This document shows positions 29,685 to 39,783 of a stretch of 64,000 nt of DNA, piece by piece; within the stretch, counting starts at the first letter, position 1; the number at the start of each line of letters is the position of its first letter. The stretch spans positions 186,001 through 250,000 of the forward strand of contig NZ_BDAZ01000004.1 in the NCBI RefSeq assembly GCF_001612725.1, read 5' to 3'. The notes under the pieces are model-generated. The model was given only the letters and a program-made list of their open reading frames with translations. It made no database searches and was not told the origin of the DNA. Both the position numbers and the translations under genes were made by a program. Source of the DNA: Nocardia anaemiae NBRC 100462 (GTDB lineage: Bacteria > Actinomycetota > Actinomycetes > Mycobacteriales > Mycobacteriaceae).

Positions 29685-31226
29685 TCAGATCTTCTTGTTC
29701 GTCGCCCACAACCACCATTGCCGGGTCGACCGCAGCGGCCCCATCCGCTGACAGAAACCCAGTGCCGCAAGGTCGTCCGCGATCTCCTGGGCCGCGATCT
29801 GCAACCCGAGGAAGGTGTCCACGCCCGGAAAAGGTCCACCCAGCGTCGCACTACCGGATGCATACATGCGTCCGCTGCCACTTCGGGTGCCGATCAACTC
29901 GAAGGTGGTCGCCACATCCATCCGGCCCACCGGATTGCGCCCGGCCCCGGCATGATCCAGCAGATCCGCCAGCAACCGGTGTTCGCGCACATCGGCCTCC
30001 AACCCGGTGCAGTCGATGATGTAATCGGCCGAAATGTCGAACGGCTGGGTCGGCGGCGGAAACGGCAGTGCCGCCGTGGGATCCGGCACGATCGTGGTGA
30101 TCACCCCACCCTGCCCCCGCACGGGCCGCAGATCACGCGCACTACCCGCCATCACCTGATACCACCCCTGCTTACGTCCGCGACGCAGTTGCGCCTGCCA
30201 ATTCGAGCGCACCGGAGTGTTGGTCCCGCCCATCTCCCGGTAGGCCTGTGCGCGCTGCTCCCCTTGCAGCGTGCGCATTTTCGCCTTGAGCTGCCCGCCC
30301 CATACCGACTTCGGATAGTTGAAGCCCTGATAGGACCACCCGTCGCCGCCCTTGCGTCGACTGAAAATATTCGGTCCGTGCGCGCCCGCCACATAGTGCC
30401 GAAACAAATGCAGGATCTGGGTATTCAGCCGCAGCTTGTCGCGGTCATCGATGAGCCGCTGCAACACTCGACTGGCCACGATCCCGCTGCCGCGGATCAT
30501 CACCGTCCCAGGCCTGCGCTGCAATGCCTGATACACGTGCTCATGCGGTTCATACGCATTCACCACCCGGGTGGGATCCCGGTACTTCTCCCGATACTCC
30601 TGCAGATCCGGCAACAACTTCAGCCCCGGATAACCCACGCCGACATGCACATACGTACTGCGAAACGCGATCCGCTTCGTCGGGGCCGCACCCGCGGGCG
30701 GGGTGAGCACGCTGAAGTACCCACCGCCATAGCGCTTGCGCACCATGCGCACATGCCCCTTGTGCAACGAACCCGCGTATCCGATCCGATGGAACTCCCG
30801 TTCCATCGCGACGAACGCCTGCCCCGCCCGCGGCGTGTAATAGTTGCTGAAGATCGGCTCGGTGAACACATTCCACAGCGGCCGGATCGATTTCTCCGCC
30901 AATGCCTCGCGCACCGCATAGGACGGAAAGCCCCAGATATTGTCCGGCGTGGAGGCCGAGTCGCTGCGCAATCGCTCCCCACGCGGAATCTGCGATACCC
31001 GCGTCAGATACTCATATGACGACCACGGCACCTCCTGCGGCCCGAGCACCGCCATCGCCGCCGCCGCGACGCCGTAGATCCGCAGGGTGTCATAGGTGAC
31101 GAAGGAGCCGATCCCGCTGCCGATGGTCACGAACGGCACGTCCACCACCGGAATGCCCGCTCGGCCCACCGTCTCGTCGGTCCACACGTCGGTTTCGACG
31201 AGTTGGCGCGTGATATCTCCCCGCAT
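29685..31226 (-). CDS. FAD/NAD(P)-binding-like protein, unknown family
   Basis: ATG 31226 gives 513 aa. Near residue 33 FVTIGSGIGSFVTYDTLR is a dinucleotide-binding-like glycine motif. A second Rossmann-like stretch is GTVMIRGSGIVASRVLQRL (about 245-263). Near the C-terminus YIIDCTGLEADV and GGPFPGVDTFLGLQIAAQEI match the layout of flavin-dependent monooxygenases and oxidoreductases. No signal peptide is seen. The overall sequence fits no enzyme family I can name. It is the first gene of the FAD-membrane-FHA operon and is divergent from a receiver gene. Confidence 0.75.
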   Translation of the reverse strand: MRGDITRQLVETDVWTDETVGRAGIPVVDVPFVTIGSGIGSFVTYDTLRIYGVAAAAMAVLGPQEVPWSSYEYLTRVSQIPRGERLRSDSASTPDNIWGFPSYAVREALAEKSIRPLWNVFTEPIFSNYYTPRAGQAFVAMEREFHRIGYAGSLHKGHVRMVRKRYGGGYFSVLTPPAGAAPTKRIAFRSTYVHVGVGYPGLKLLPDLQEYREKYRDPTRVVNAYEPHEHVYQALQRRPGTVMIRGSGIVASRVLQRLIDDRDKLRLNTQILHLFRHYVAGAHGPNIFSRRKGGDGWSYQGFNYPKSVWGGQLKAKMRTLQGEQRAQAYREMGGTNTPVRSNWQAQLRRGRKQGWYQVMAGSARDLRPVRGQGGVITTIVPDPTAALPFPPPTQPFDISADYIIDCTGLEADVREHRLLADLLDHAGAGRNPVGRMDVATTFELIGTRSGSGRMYASGSATLGGPFPGVDTFLGLQIAAQEIADDLAALGFCQRMGPLRSTRQWWLWATNKKI

Positions 31227-31380
31227 TTTCCGGATGCTACCGGCCCGAACTTGGCAACCGCTTTCGATTACCTTGCCCGCGCACGCATTCCACGCCACCG
31301 CCCGCCGACAGCGCGACGCGTGCGGAGCAATCTGCGCCAACCTGCCACGCCACACCCCCGCCCCGACGTACCATCCCTGC

Positions 31381-31791
31381 GTGGCCGACGCGATTCGTTC
31401 CACCCCACTGCGGGTCCTGGTCTACAGCAACGACGCCGATACCCGGCGGCAAGTCATGCTGGCACTGGGCAGAAACCCGCACCCCGAGCTGCCCACCTTC
31501 GAATACCTCGAGGTGGCGACCGCGCCCGTGGTCATCGAACAGATGGACGCGGGCGGTATCGACCTGGCCATCCTGGACGGGGAATCCGCCCCGGCGGGCG
31601 GGCTCGGCATCGCCAAACAGCTCAAGGACGAGATCGCCCAGTGCCCACCGGTTCTGGTGCTCACCGGACGCCCCGACGATGCCTGGCTCGCGAACTGGTC
31701 GCGCGCCGAGGCCGCGGTGGCCCATCCGATCGATCCGATCCGGCTCACCGAGGCCGTCGTCGCGATATTGCACAACCGCTCGGCAGCCTGA
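31381..31791 (+). CDS. stand-alone receiver-domain protein (Rv3143-like)
   Basis: GTG 31381 gives 136 aa, a single receiver domain without an output domain. LRVLVYSNDADTRRQVMLAL supplies the N-terminal acidic residues, IDLAILDGESAPAGG the phosphoacceptor Asp (about 59) and VLVLTGRP the conserved Thr. The usual Lys of the KP motif is replaced: the sequence reads AVAHPIDP. M. tuberculosis Rv3143 is a similar lone receiver just upstream of nuo, so synteny supports orthology. No histidine kinase is nearby. Confidence 0.85.
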   Translation: MADAIRSTPLRVLVYSNDADTRRQVMLALGRNPHPELPTFEYLEVATAPVVIEQMDAGGIDLAILDGESAPAGGLGIAKQLKDEIAQCPPVLVLTGRPDDAWLANWSRAEAAVAHPIDPIRLTEAVVAILHNRSAA

Positions 31792-31806
31792 CCCGATCAC
31801 CGCACC

Positions 31807-31834
31807 GTGCCCGCGTCCCGCAGGACGCGGGCAC
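31807..31834 (+). terminator. 12-bp-stem terminator after the receiver gene
   Basis: GTGCCCGCGTCC (31807-31818) pairs perfectly with GGACGCGGGCAC (31823-31834) around a 4-nt loop, 15 bp past the receiver stop. It separates that gene from the nuo leader. Confidence 0.8.
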
Positions 31835-32187
31835 TTCGATGTCATGCGACCGCGCTATCACTTAGCGATCCGACGGGTCGGATTACCCCCGATTCAGTCA
31901 TAAATAGCAGTCCCGTTTTCGATCAAAGACCCCAATCGAATAAACGGTCGACCCCCCGCGTCGGTTGTAGGCTGTGCCGTAGCTCACATGAGCGCGGGCC
32001 TCCATATGAAAGACCCGCGCGGTGTGAGCAGGCCATGAGGCGAGTCTGACCGAGGCGGACAACGACGTCAGCCCGCCTCGGAAGCTGCCGTCATGATTCC
32101 GACGCCGACCATCACATCCCCGGGCCGCCGTCGGGGGATATGACGCCCAACCGCCAGCTACAGCTCGCAAGGAGGGGAAGTGCAGTC
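31835..32187 (+). promoter_or_regulatory. nuo operon upstream region with structured leader
   Basis: No gene is seen here. Two perfect dyads stand out. GCGCGGG/CCCGCGC (31992-31998 with 32014-32020) is flanked by outer arms CTCAC/GTGAG (31983-31987, 32024-32028). CCGAGGCGG/CCGCCTCGG (32050-32058 with 32073-32081) follows. A weaker TCCCC/GGGGA hairpin lies at about 32115-32138. If transcribed they would fold the nuo leader just before the strong nuoA ribosome site at 32169-32177. I found no Rex-like TTGTGAA dyad. Confidence 0.5.
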
Positions 32188-32568
32188 GTGAATATCGAGA
32201 TGCCCACTCTGGTCCTCGGCGCGGTCGCCGCCGCGTTCGCGGTGTTCTCCGTCATTCTCTCGGCCCTCGTCGGCCCCAAGCGCTACAACCGGGCCAAACA
32301 GGAGGCCTACGAGTGCGGCATCGAACCGACACCGCACGCCGTCGCGGGTGGGCCGGGAAACGTTACCGGACAACGCTTTCCGGTGAAGTACTACCTCACG
32401 GCCATGCTGTTCATCATCTTCGATATCGAGATCGTGTTCCTCTACCCGTGGGCTGTCCACTTCGATGCGCTCGGTCTCTTCGGTCTCGCCGCCATGGCGC
32501 TGTTCATCTTCAACGTCTCGGTGGCCTATGCCTACGAATGGCGCCGCGGCGGTCTCAGCTGGGACTGA
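32188..32568 (+). CDS. nuoA: NADH-quinone oxidoreductase subunit A
   Basis: GTG 32188 behind AAGGAGGGG gives 126 aa. Three membrane helices are present (about residues 6-28, 62-85, 91-113). The conserved loop KQEAYECGIEPT is intact, including the Cys of the flexible TMH1-2 loop near the quinone site. FPVKYYLTAMLFIIFDIEIV is the family signature. It starts the 14-subunit complex I operon. Confidence 0.97.
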   Translation: MNIEMPTLVLGAVAAAFAVFSVILSALVGPKRYNRAKQEAYECGIEPTPHAVAGGPGNVTGQRFPVKYYLTAMLFIIFDIEIVFLYPWAVHFDALGLFGLAAMALFIFNVSVAYAYEWRRGGLSWD

Positions 32569-32645
32569 TCGCCCATACGCACTGGCCCACAAGGCATTAC
32601 GCCACGTCGGGCCGTACGCACAGTGGAAGTGAGAGTTAGTCGAAC

Positions 32646-33196
<551 letters not shown>

Positions 33197-33200
<4 letters not shown>

Positions 33201-33967
33201 CCTTCGACTCCCCCGAAAATACCGAAACCAGGACGTCGCAGGAATTCGTCGATGCCGCGGCCACCGCGGGCCCGGAAGGCACACCGCCGGAAGCGGATTC
33301 GGCACTGGCCGAGGTGATCGGCGTACGCCGCGGCATGTTCGGTGTCACCGGCTCCGGCGACACCTCCGGTTACGGCCGCCTGGTCCGTCCGGTGACGCTG
33401 CCCGGCAGCACCCCGGCGCCCTACGGCAGCTACTTCGACGAGGTCGTCACCGAATTGCATGCCGCGCTCGGCGCGGTCGGCGCCCGCTGGGAAACCGTCA
33501 TCGAGAAGGTGATCGTCTTCCGCGGCGAACTCACCCTGCACGTGCGGCGCGAACATCTGGTGACGGTCGCCAAGGCGTTACGCGACTACGCCGCATTGCG
33601 TTTCGAGCTCTGCCTCGGCGTAAACGGCGTGCACTACCCGGACGACGCGGGCCGCGAACTGCACGCGGTCTATCACCTCATGTCCATCACCCACAATCGA
33701 CGCCTGCGCGTCGAGGTATCCGCACCGGACGCCGACCCACATATTCCGTCGCTGTTCAGCGTGTATCCGACCACCGACTGGCATGAGCGGGAAACCTACG
33801 ACTTCTTCGGCATCCTCTTCGACGGCCACCCCTCGCTGACGCGCATCACCATGCCCGACGACTGGCGTGGCCACCCCCAGCGCAAGGACTACCCGCTCGG
33901 CGGGATCCCGGTCGAGTACAAGGGCGCGCGTATTCCGCCGCCCGACGAGCGGAGGGCGTACAAGTAA
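33197..33967 (+). CDS. nuoC: NADH-quinone oxidoreductase subunit C
   Basis: This 256-aa subunit of the peripheral arm has the 30-kDa signature near the C-terminus: [20 protein letters not shown], then [17 protein letters not shown]. The first 60 residues are a polar actinobacterial extension. It is separate from nuoD rather than fused as in some proteobacteria, and shares one base with it. Confidence 0.97.
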
Positions 33968-35301
33968 TGAGCGACATCGACACCCGGCCCGGCGTCCACA
34001 ACGACACCGGGCCCGACCCCACTGTCGTCACGGTGGCGGGCCAGGACTGGGACGCGGTCACCGAAACCCTCGACGGCGCGGGTGAGGAACGCATCGTCGT
34101 CAATATGGGTCCGCAGCATCCGTCCACGCACGGCGTGCTGCGGCTCATTCTGGAGATCGAGGGCGAGACCGTCACCGAAGCCCGCTGCGGCATCGGCTAT
34201 CTGCACACCGGCATCGAGAAGAATCTGGAATTCCGCAACTGGGCGCAGGGCACCACCTTCGTGACCCGGATGGACTATCTGTCCCCGTTCTTCAACGAGA
34301 CGGCGTACTGCCTCGGCGTCGAGCGGCTGCTCGATATCGAGGATCAGATTCCCGAGCGCGCCACCATCGTTCGCGTCATGCTCATGGAGCTCAATCGGAT
34401 CTCCTCGCATCTGGTCGCGCTGGCGACCGGTGGTATGGAGTTGGGTGCGCTCACTCCGATGCTGTTCGGTTTCCGGGAACGCGAACTGATCCTGGATGTC
34501 TTCGAGACCATCACCGGCCTGCGCATGAACCACGCGTACATCCGGCCCGGCGGTCTCGCCCAGGATCTGCCCGACGACGGCGTCACCAAAGTCCGTGAGC
34601 TGCTGAAGCTCCTGCCCAAGCGGCTGCGCGATATGGATCACCTGCTCACCCAGAATCCGATCTGGAAGGCGCGCACCCAGAACATCGGCTACCTCGATCT
34701 CACCGGTTGCATGGCCCTCGGCATCACCGGTCCGGTATTGCGCTCGACCGGTCTCCCGCACGATCTGCGCAAGGCCGCGCCGTACTGCGGCTACGAGAAC
34801 TACGAATTCGAGGTGCCAACCACCACCGGCTGCGACTGCTACGGCCGCTATTGGATTCGGGTCGCGGAGATGAAGGAATCGCTCAAGATCGTCGAGCAGT
34901 GCCTGGACAAATTGCGCCCGGGTCCGGTGATGGTGGACGACAAGAAGCTCGCCTGGCCCGCCGATCTACAGCTGGGTCCGGACGGACTCGGCAACTCCCC
35001 CAAGCACATCGGCCGCATCATGGGCACGTCCATGGAGGGGCTCATCCACCATTTCAAACTCGTCACCGAGGGTATTCGGGTCCCCGCGGGACAGGTGTAT
35101 GTGGCGGTGGAGTCGCCGCGCGGCGAACTCGGTGTGCATATGGTCAGCGACGGCGGCACCCGCCCGTATCGGGTGCACTATCGCGACCCCTCGTTCACGA
35201 ATCTGCAAGCGGTGGCGGCGATGTGCGAGGGCGGCATGGTCGCCGACGTCATCGCCTCCGTCGCCAGTATCGACCCGGTGATGGGCGGAGTTGACCGATG
35301 A
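33967..35301 (+). CDS. nuoD: NADH-quinone oxidoreductase subunit D
   Basis: This 444-aa 49-kDa subunit lines the quinone cavity. Signatures include [14 protein letters not shown] with the His that contacts quinone, [26 protein letters not shown] and the C-terminal DPVMGGVDR. It overlaps nuoE by 4 bp. Confidence 0.98.
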   Translation: MSDIDTRPGVHNDTGPDPTVVTVAGQDWDAVTETLDGAGEERIVVNMGPQHPSTHGVLRLILEIEGETVTEARCGIGYLHTGIEKNLEFRNWAQGTTFVTRMDYLSPFFNETAYCLGVERLLDIEDQIPERATIVRVMLMELNRISSHLVALATGGMELGALTPMLFGFRERELILDVFETITGLRMNHAYIRPGGLAQDLPDDGVTKVRELLKLLPKRLRDMDHLLTQNPIWKARTQNIGYLDLTGCMALGITGPVLRSTGLPHDLRKAAPYCGYENYEFEVPTTTGCDCYGRYWIRVAEMKESLKIVEQCLDKLRPGPVMVDDKKLAWPADLQLGPDGLGNSPKHIGRIMGTSMEGLIHHFKLVTEGIRVPAGQVYVAVESPRGELGVHMVSDGGTRPYRVHYRDPSFTNLQAVAAMCEGGMVADVIASVASIDPVMGGVDR

Positions 35302-36005
35302 CCGAGATCCTGTTGAAGCTGTCCACCCGGCCGCAGCCGTTCGCGCCGTATGTGCGCGAGCGACTGGAGATCGATGCCAAGGAGGTCATCGCCCGCTATC
35401 CGGAGCCGCGCTCGGCGCTGCTGCCGCTGCTGCATCTGGTGCAGGCCGAGGAGGGCTGCGTCACCGGCACCGGCATCGAATTCTGTGCCGAACAGCTGGG
35501 CTTGACCGGAGCCGAGGTCACCGCGGTGGCGACCTTCTATTCGATGTATCGGCGCACGCCGACCGGCGACTATCACGTCGGTGTCTGCACCAATACGCTC
35601 TGCGCGGTGATGGGTGGCGATGCCATCCTCCAGACCCTGCAGCGCCGACTCGGCATCGGGCACGGCGAGACCACGGCGGACGGGTCGATCACCCTCGAGC
35701 ACATCGAATGCAATGCGGCCTGCGATTTCGCACCGGTGGTGATGGTCAATTGGGAGTTCTTCGATAACCAGACCCCGGAATCGGCTGCAACACTGGTGGA
35801 TTCGCTGCGTCGGGGCGAACAGGTGACACCGACACGCGGTGCGCCGCTGTGCACGTTCAAGCAGACCGCGCGCCTTCTCGCGGGCTTCCCGGACGAGCGC
35901 CCCGGCGTGCTCGACGGGGCGGCGGGCGAGGCGACGCTGGCCGGGCTGCGGGTCGCGCAGGAACAGAATATGCAAGCGCCGGAACCGAATGCGGAGGGCG
36001 TCTGA
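35298..36005 (+). CDS. nuoE: NADH-quinone oxidoreductase subunit E
   Basis: This 235-aa thioredoxin-like subunit binds the 2Fe-2S cluster N1a. The four Cys are visible in [12 protein letters not shown] and [28 protein letters not shown] is the conserved N-terminal helix region. The last 40 residues extend beyond the fold. It shares one base with nuoF. Confidence 0.97.
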   Translation: MTEILLKLSTRPQPFAPYVRERLEIDAKEVIARYPEPRSALLPLLHLVQAEEGCVTGTGIEFCAEQLGLTGAEVTAVATFYSMYRRTPTGDYHVGVCTNTLCAVMGGDAILQTLQRRLGIGHGETTADGSITLEHIECNAACDFAPVVMVNWEFFDNQTPESAATLVDSLRRGEQVTPTRGAPLCTFKQTARLLAGFPDERPGVLDGAAGEATLAGLRVAQEQNMQAPEPNAEGV

Positions 36006-37318
36006 TGACACTGACTCCCGTACTCACCCGGTATTGGGACGATCCGCAGTCCTGGACCATCGAGCACTACCGCGGCCACGACGGCTATCAGGCAGTGCGC
36101 AAGGCCTTGCGGATGGAACCCGATCAGGTCATCCAGACGATCAAGGACGCGGGTCTGCGCGGCCGCGGCGGCGCGGGCTTCCCGACCGGGATGAAATGGA
36201 GCTTCATTCCGCAGGGGCCCGGACCCGATGGCGTCACCAAACCGCACTATCTCGTGGTCAATGCCGACGAGTCGGAACCCGGTACCTGCAAGGACATTCC
36301 GCTCATGCTGGCCACCCCGCACACCCTCATCGAGGGCGTCATCATCGCGGCGTATGCGATTCGGGCGGCGCACGCGTTCATCTATGTGCGCGGCGAGGTG
36401 GTGCCGGTGCTGCGGCGGCTGCAGGCCGCGGTCGCGCAGGCGTATGCGGCCGGATTCCTCGGCAAGAACATTCTGGGCTCGGGCTACGACCTGGAACTCA
36501 TCGTGCACGCCGGTGCCGGTGCCTACATTTGCGGTGAGGAAACCGCGCTGCTGGATTCGCTGGAGGGGCGGCGCGGTCAGCCGCGACTGCGGCCGCCGTT
36601 CCCGGCCGTCGCGGGTCTGTATGCCTGCCCGACAGTAGTCAACAATGTGGAATCCATTGCGAGCGTGCCGCCGATCATCCTGAACGGCACGGCCTGGTTC
36701 CGGTCCATGGGCAGTGAGAAGTCCCCCGGTTTCACGCTGTACTCGCTGTCGGGACACGTCGCCCGGCCGGGGCAATACGAAGCGCCGCTCGGTATTACGC
36801 TGCGCGAACTGCTCGGCTATGCCGGTGGTGTGCGTGCCGGACATCAGGTGAAGTTCTGGACGCCCGGCGGTTCGTCGACGCCACTGTTCACCGACGAGCA
36901 CCTCGACGTGCCATTGGACTACGAGGGTGTCGCCGCAGCCGGATCCATGTTGGGCACCAAGGCATTGCAGATCTTCGACGACACCACCTGCGTGGTGCGC
37001 GCGGTGCTGCGCTGGACCGAGTTCTACGCCCACGAATCCTGCGGTAAATGCACGCCGTGCCGCGAGGGCACCTACTGGCTCGTGCAACTGCTGAAGCGGA
37101 TCGAGTCCGGGCACGGCACCGAATCGGATCTGGAGAAGCTCCTCGATATCAGCGACACCATCAACGGCAAATCGTTCTGCGCACTCGGCGACGGCGCGGC
37201 CAGCCCGATCATCTCCTCGCTGAAGTACTTCCGCGAGGAATACCTCGACCATCTGCGGCTCGACGGCTGCCCGTTCGATCCCGCGCGATCCACCGCCTGG
37301 GCCGAAGGAGTCCGATGA
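36005..37318 (+). CDS. nuoF: NADH-quinone oxidoreductase subunit F (NADH- and FMN-binding)
   Basis: ATG 36005 overlaps the nuoE stop and gives 437 aa. Glycine-rich NADH and FMN sites are [18 protein letters not shown] and [20 protein letters not shown]. The N3 cluster Cys lie in [15 protein letters not shown] and a downstream Cys at SFCALGDGA. It oxidises NADH and passes electrons into the cluster chain. It overlaps nuoG by 4 bp. Confidence 0.98.
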   Translation: MTLTPVLTRYWDDPQSWTIEHYRGHDGYQAVRKALRMEPDQVIQTIKDAGLRGRGGAGFPTGMKWSFIPQGPGPDGVTKPHYLVVNADESEPGTCKDIPLMLATPHTLIEGVIIAAYAIRAAHAFIYVRGEVVPVLRRLQAAVAQAYAAGFLGKNILGSGYDLELIVHAGAGAYICGEETALLDSLEGRRGQPRLRPPFPAVAGLYACPTVVNNVESIASVPPIILNGTAWFRSMGSEKSPGFTLYSLSGHVARPGQYEAPLGITLRELLGYAGGVRAGHQVKFWTPGGSSTPLFTDEHLDVPLDYEGVAAAGSMLGTKALQIFDDTTCVVRAVLRWTEFYAHESCGKCTPCREGTYWLVQLLKRIESGHGTESDLEKLLDISDTINGKSFCALGDGAASPIISSLKYFREEYLDHLRLDGCPFDPARSTAWAEGVR

Positions 37319-39783
37319 CAGCCACCGTGAACACCAATGCCAGCGGACTCGTACCAGCCGACCTGGTCACCGTCACCATCGATGACACCCAGGTCAGTGT
37401 CCCGCCGGGCACCCTGCTGATCCGGGCCGCCGAACTCATCGGCATCCAGATCCCGCGCTTCTGCGACCACCCACTGCTGGACCCGGTCGGCGCGTGCCGC
37501 CAGTGCCTGGTCGAGGTGGAAGGGCAGCGCAAGCCGGTCGCGTCCTGCACCATGACCGTCACCGACGGCATGATCGTGCGCACCCAGCTCACCTCACCTG
37601 CGACCGCCAAGGCCCAGGAAGGGGTGATGGAGCTGCTGCTCATCAACCACCCCCTGGACTGTCCGGTTTGCGATAAGGGCGGTGAATGCCCGCTGCAGAA
37701 CCAGGCGATGTCCAGTGGTCGGCCCGAAACCCGGTTCGACGGTGTGAAACGCACCTACCCCAAGCCGATTCCGCTGTCCACGGCGGTACTGCTGGACCGG
37801 GAACGCTGCGTGCTGTGCGCCCGCTGCACCCGCTTCTCCCAGCAAGTCGCCGGGGATCCGTTCATCGAACTCATGGACCGCGGTGCGCTCGAACAGGTCG
37901 GCACCGCACAGGCCGAGCCATTCGACTCCTACTTCTCCGGCAATACCGTGCAGATCTGTCCGGTGGGCGCGCTCACCGGCACCAGTTACCGGTTCCGGGC
38001 CCGTCCGTTCGATCTGGTCTCCAGCCCGAGCGTCTGCGAGCACTGCGCATCGGGCTGCGCACAGCGCACCGACCATCGACGCGGAAAAGTGTTGCGCCGC
38101 TTGGCAGGTGACGATCCACAGGTCAATGAGGAGTGGAACTGCGATAAGGGGCGGTGGGCGTTCACCTACGCCACCGAACGCGACCGGCTCACCACACCTC
38201 TGGTGCGCGGGTGGGACGGCAACCTCACCCCGGCGTCCTGGTCCGAGGCCCTGGCTGCCGCCGCGGAGGGGCTGGCATCGGCGTTCGGCAGCGCGGGCGT
38301 GCTGGTCGGTGGTCGCGTCACCGAGGAAGACGCCTACGCCTACGCCAAATTCGCGCGAGTCGCGTTGGGCACCAATGACATCGACTTCCGCGCCCGGGTG
38401 CATTCGGCCGAAGAGGCGGACTTCCTCGCCGCCCGCATCGCCGGACAGGGCGTCACCGTCGACTACGACGCCCTGGAGAACGCACCCGTCGTATTGCTCG
38501 CCGGACTGGAGCCGGAAGAGGAGTCGCCGATCATCTATCTGCGGCTGCGTAAGGCGGCACGCAAGCGCGGTATGCCGATCTTCTCGCTCGCCGCTTACTC
38601 TTCGCGCGGACTGGATCGGATGTCGGGCACGCTGTTACAAGCCGTGCCCGGGGCCGAGCCCCATCTGCTCGATGCCCTGCGCACCGGCGAGACCGACGAT
38701 GCCGCTTCGGCGACGGCCGCACAGCTGTTGCGTCAGCCGGGTGCGGTGCTGCTGGTCGGTGAGCGGATGGCCGGAATTCCGGGCGCACTCTCGGCAGCGG
38801 TGCGGCTCGCCGACGAAACCGGTGCCGCCTTGGCCTGGGTGCCGCGGCGCGCCGGTGAACGCGGTGCGGTCGAGGCGGGCGCGCTGCCCGGGCTGCTGCC
38901 CGGTGGTCGCCCGGTCGTGGATCCCCGTGCGCGCCAAGAGGTTCGCACGATCTGGAATGTCGACGAGCTGCCGGTGACCGCGGGGCGCGATACGGCTGCG
39001 ATTCTGGAGGCCGCGCCGACCTTGGGCGCACTGGTCATCGGCGGTGTGGATATCGCCGACCTGCCGGACCCCAGGGCGGCGCTGGAGGCCATCGACGCCG
39101 CCCGATTCGTGGTCAGCCTGGAACTGCGGCACAGCGCGGTCACCCAACGCGCCGATGTCGTCTTCCCGGTGGCCTCGGCAATGCAGAAATCCGGCACCTT
39201 CCGCACCTGGGAGGGGCGGCCACGGCAATTCGATGCGGCACTGGGCGATTCGATGGTGCGCCGCGAACCCGCACCCCTGTCGGATCAGCGGGTGTTGCAG
39301 GCCATCGCGGGCGAGATGAAGGTGGCTCTGGGACTGCCGGATACCGAATCCGCGCGCGCCGAACTCGCCGAACTCGGCGCCTGGGACGGTCCTTCGGTGC
39401 CCGCGCCCGCGCACCGGCCGCACCCGGTGACCCAACCCAGTCCCGGCACCGCCATCCTGTCCGGCTGGCGGATGCTGCTGGATCAGGGCCGCATGCAGGA
39501 CGGCGAGCCGAATCTGGCGGGTGTCGCGCGGCCGCCCGTGGTGCGACTGTCTCCCGCCACCGCCTCCGAAATCGGTGCCGCCGATGACGATCCGATCATC
39601 GTCGCCACCGATCGCGGCGCCATCACGCTGCCGCTACTGATCACCGATCTGCCCGATCGGGTGGTGTGGCTGCCGCTGAACTCGCCGGGCTGCTCGGTCA
39701 ACGAACAGCTCGCCACCCAGCCGGGCGGTGTGGTGCAGCTGCATCGCGCCGACGAGAGGATGAAGGAACACCGCCATGAGTGA
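37315..39783 (+). CDS. nuoG: NADH-quinone oxidoreductase subunit G
   Basis: ATG 37315 gives 822 aa. The N-terminal ferredoxin part carries the N1b ligands [20 protein letters not shown], then [16 protein letters not shown] and [30 protein letters not shown] and a later WNCDKGRW supply four Cys for the extra cluster N7, which is present only in some bacteria. The rest is the molybdopterin-oxidoreductase-like scaffold without a cofactor role. It overlaps nuoH by 8 bp. Confidence 0.97.
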   Translation: MTATVNTNASGLVPADLVTVTIDDTQVSVPPGTLLIRAAELIGIQIPRFCDHPLLDPVGACRQCLVEVEGQRKPVASCTMTVTDGMIVRTQLTSPATAKAQEGVMELLLINHPLDCPVCDKGGECPLQNQAMSSGRPETRFDGVKRTYPKPIPLSTAVLLDRERCVLCARCTRFSQQVAGDPFIELMDRGALEQVGTAQAEPFDSYFSGNTVQICPVGALTGTSYRFRARPFDLVSSPSVCEHCASGCAQRTDHRRGKVLRRLAGDDPQVNEEWNCDKGRWAFTYATERDRLTTPLVRGWDGNLTPASWSEALAAAAEGLASAFGSAGVLVGGRVTEEDAYAYAKFARVALGTNDIDFRARVHSAEEADFLAARIAGQGVTVDYDALENAPVVLLAGLEPEEESPIIYLRLRKAARKRGMPIFSLAAYSSRGLDRMSGTLLQAVPGAEPHLLDALRTGETDDAASATAAQLLRQPGAVLLVGERMAGIPGALSAAVRLADETGAALAWVPRRAGERGAVEAGALPGLLPGGRPVVDPRARQEVRTIWNVDELPVTAGRDTAAILEAAPTLGALVIGGVDIADLPDPRAALEAIDAARFVVSLELRHSAVTQRADVVFPVASAMQKSGTFRTWEGRPRQFDAALGDSMVRREPAPLSDQRVLQAIAGEMKVALGLPDTESARAELAELGAWDGPSVPAPAHRPHPVTQPSPGTAILSGWRMLLDQGRMQDGEPNLAGVARPPVVRLSPATASEIGAADDDPIIVATDRGAITLPLLITDLPDRVVWLPLNSPGCSVNEQLATQPGGVVQLHRADERMKEHRHE

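Noticed and set aside
29242..29718. N-terminal extension of the FHA gene to 637 aa
   Set aside because: It would overlap the whole 147-aa membrane gene. GTG 29241 with a 4-bp overlap is a better start.
31835..32187. Rex (NADH-responsive) operator before nuo
   Set aside because: I looked for a TTGTGAA-type dyad and found none. CTCACATGAG at 31983-31992 is a short palindrome but does not match.
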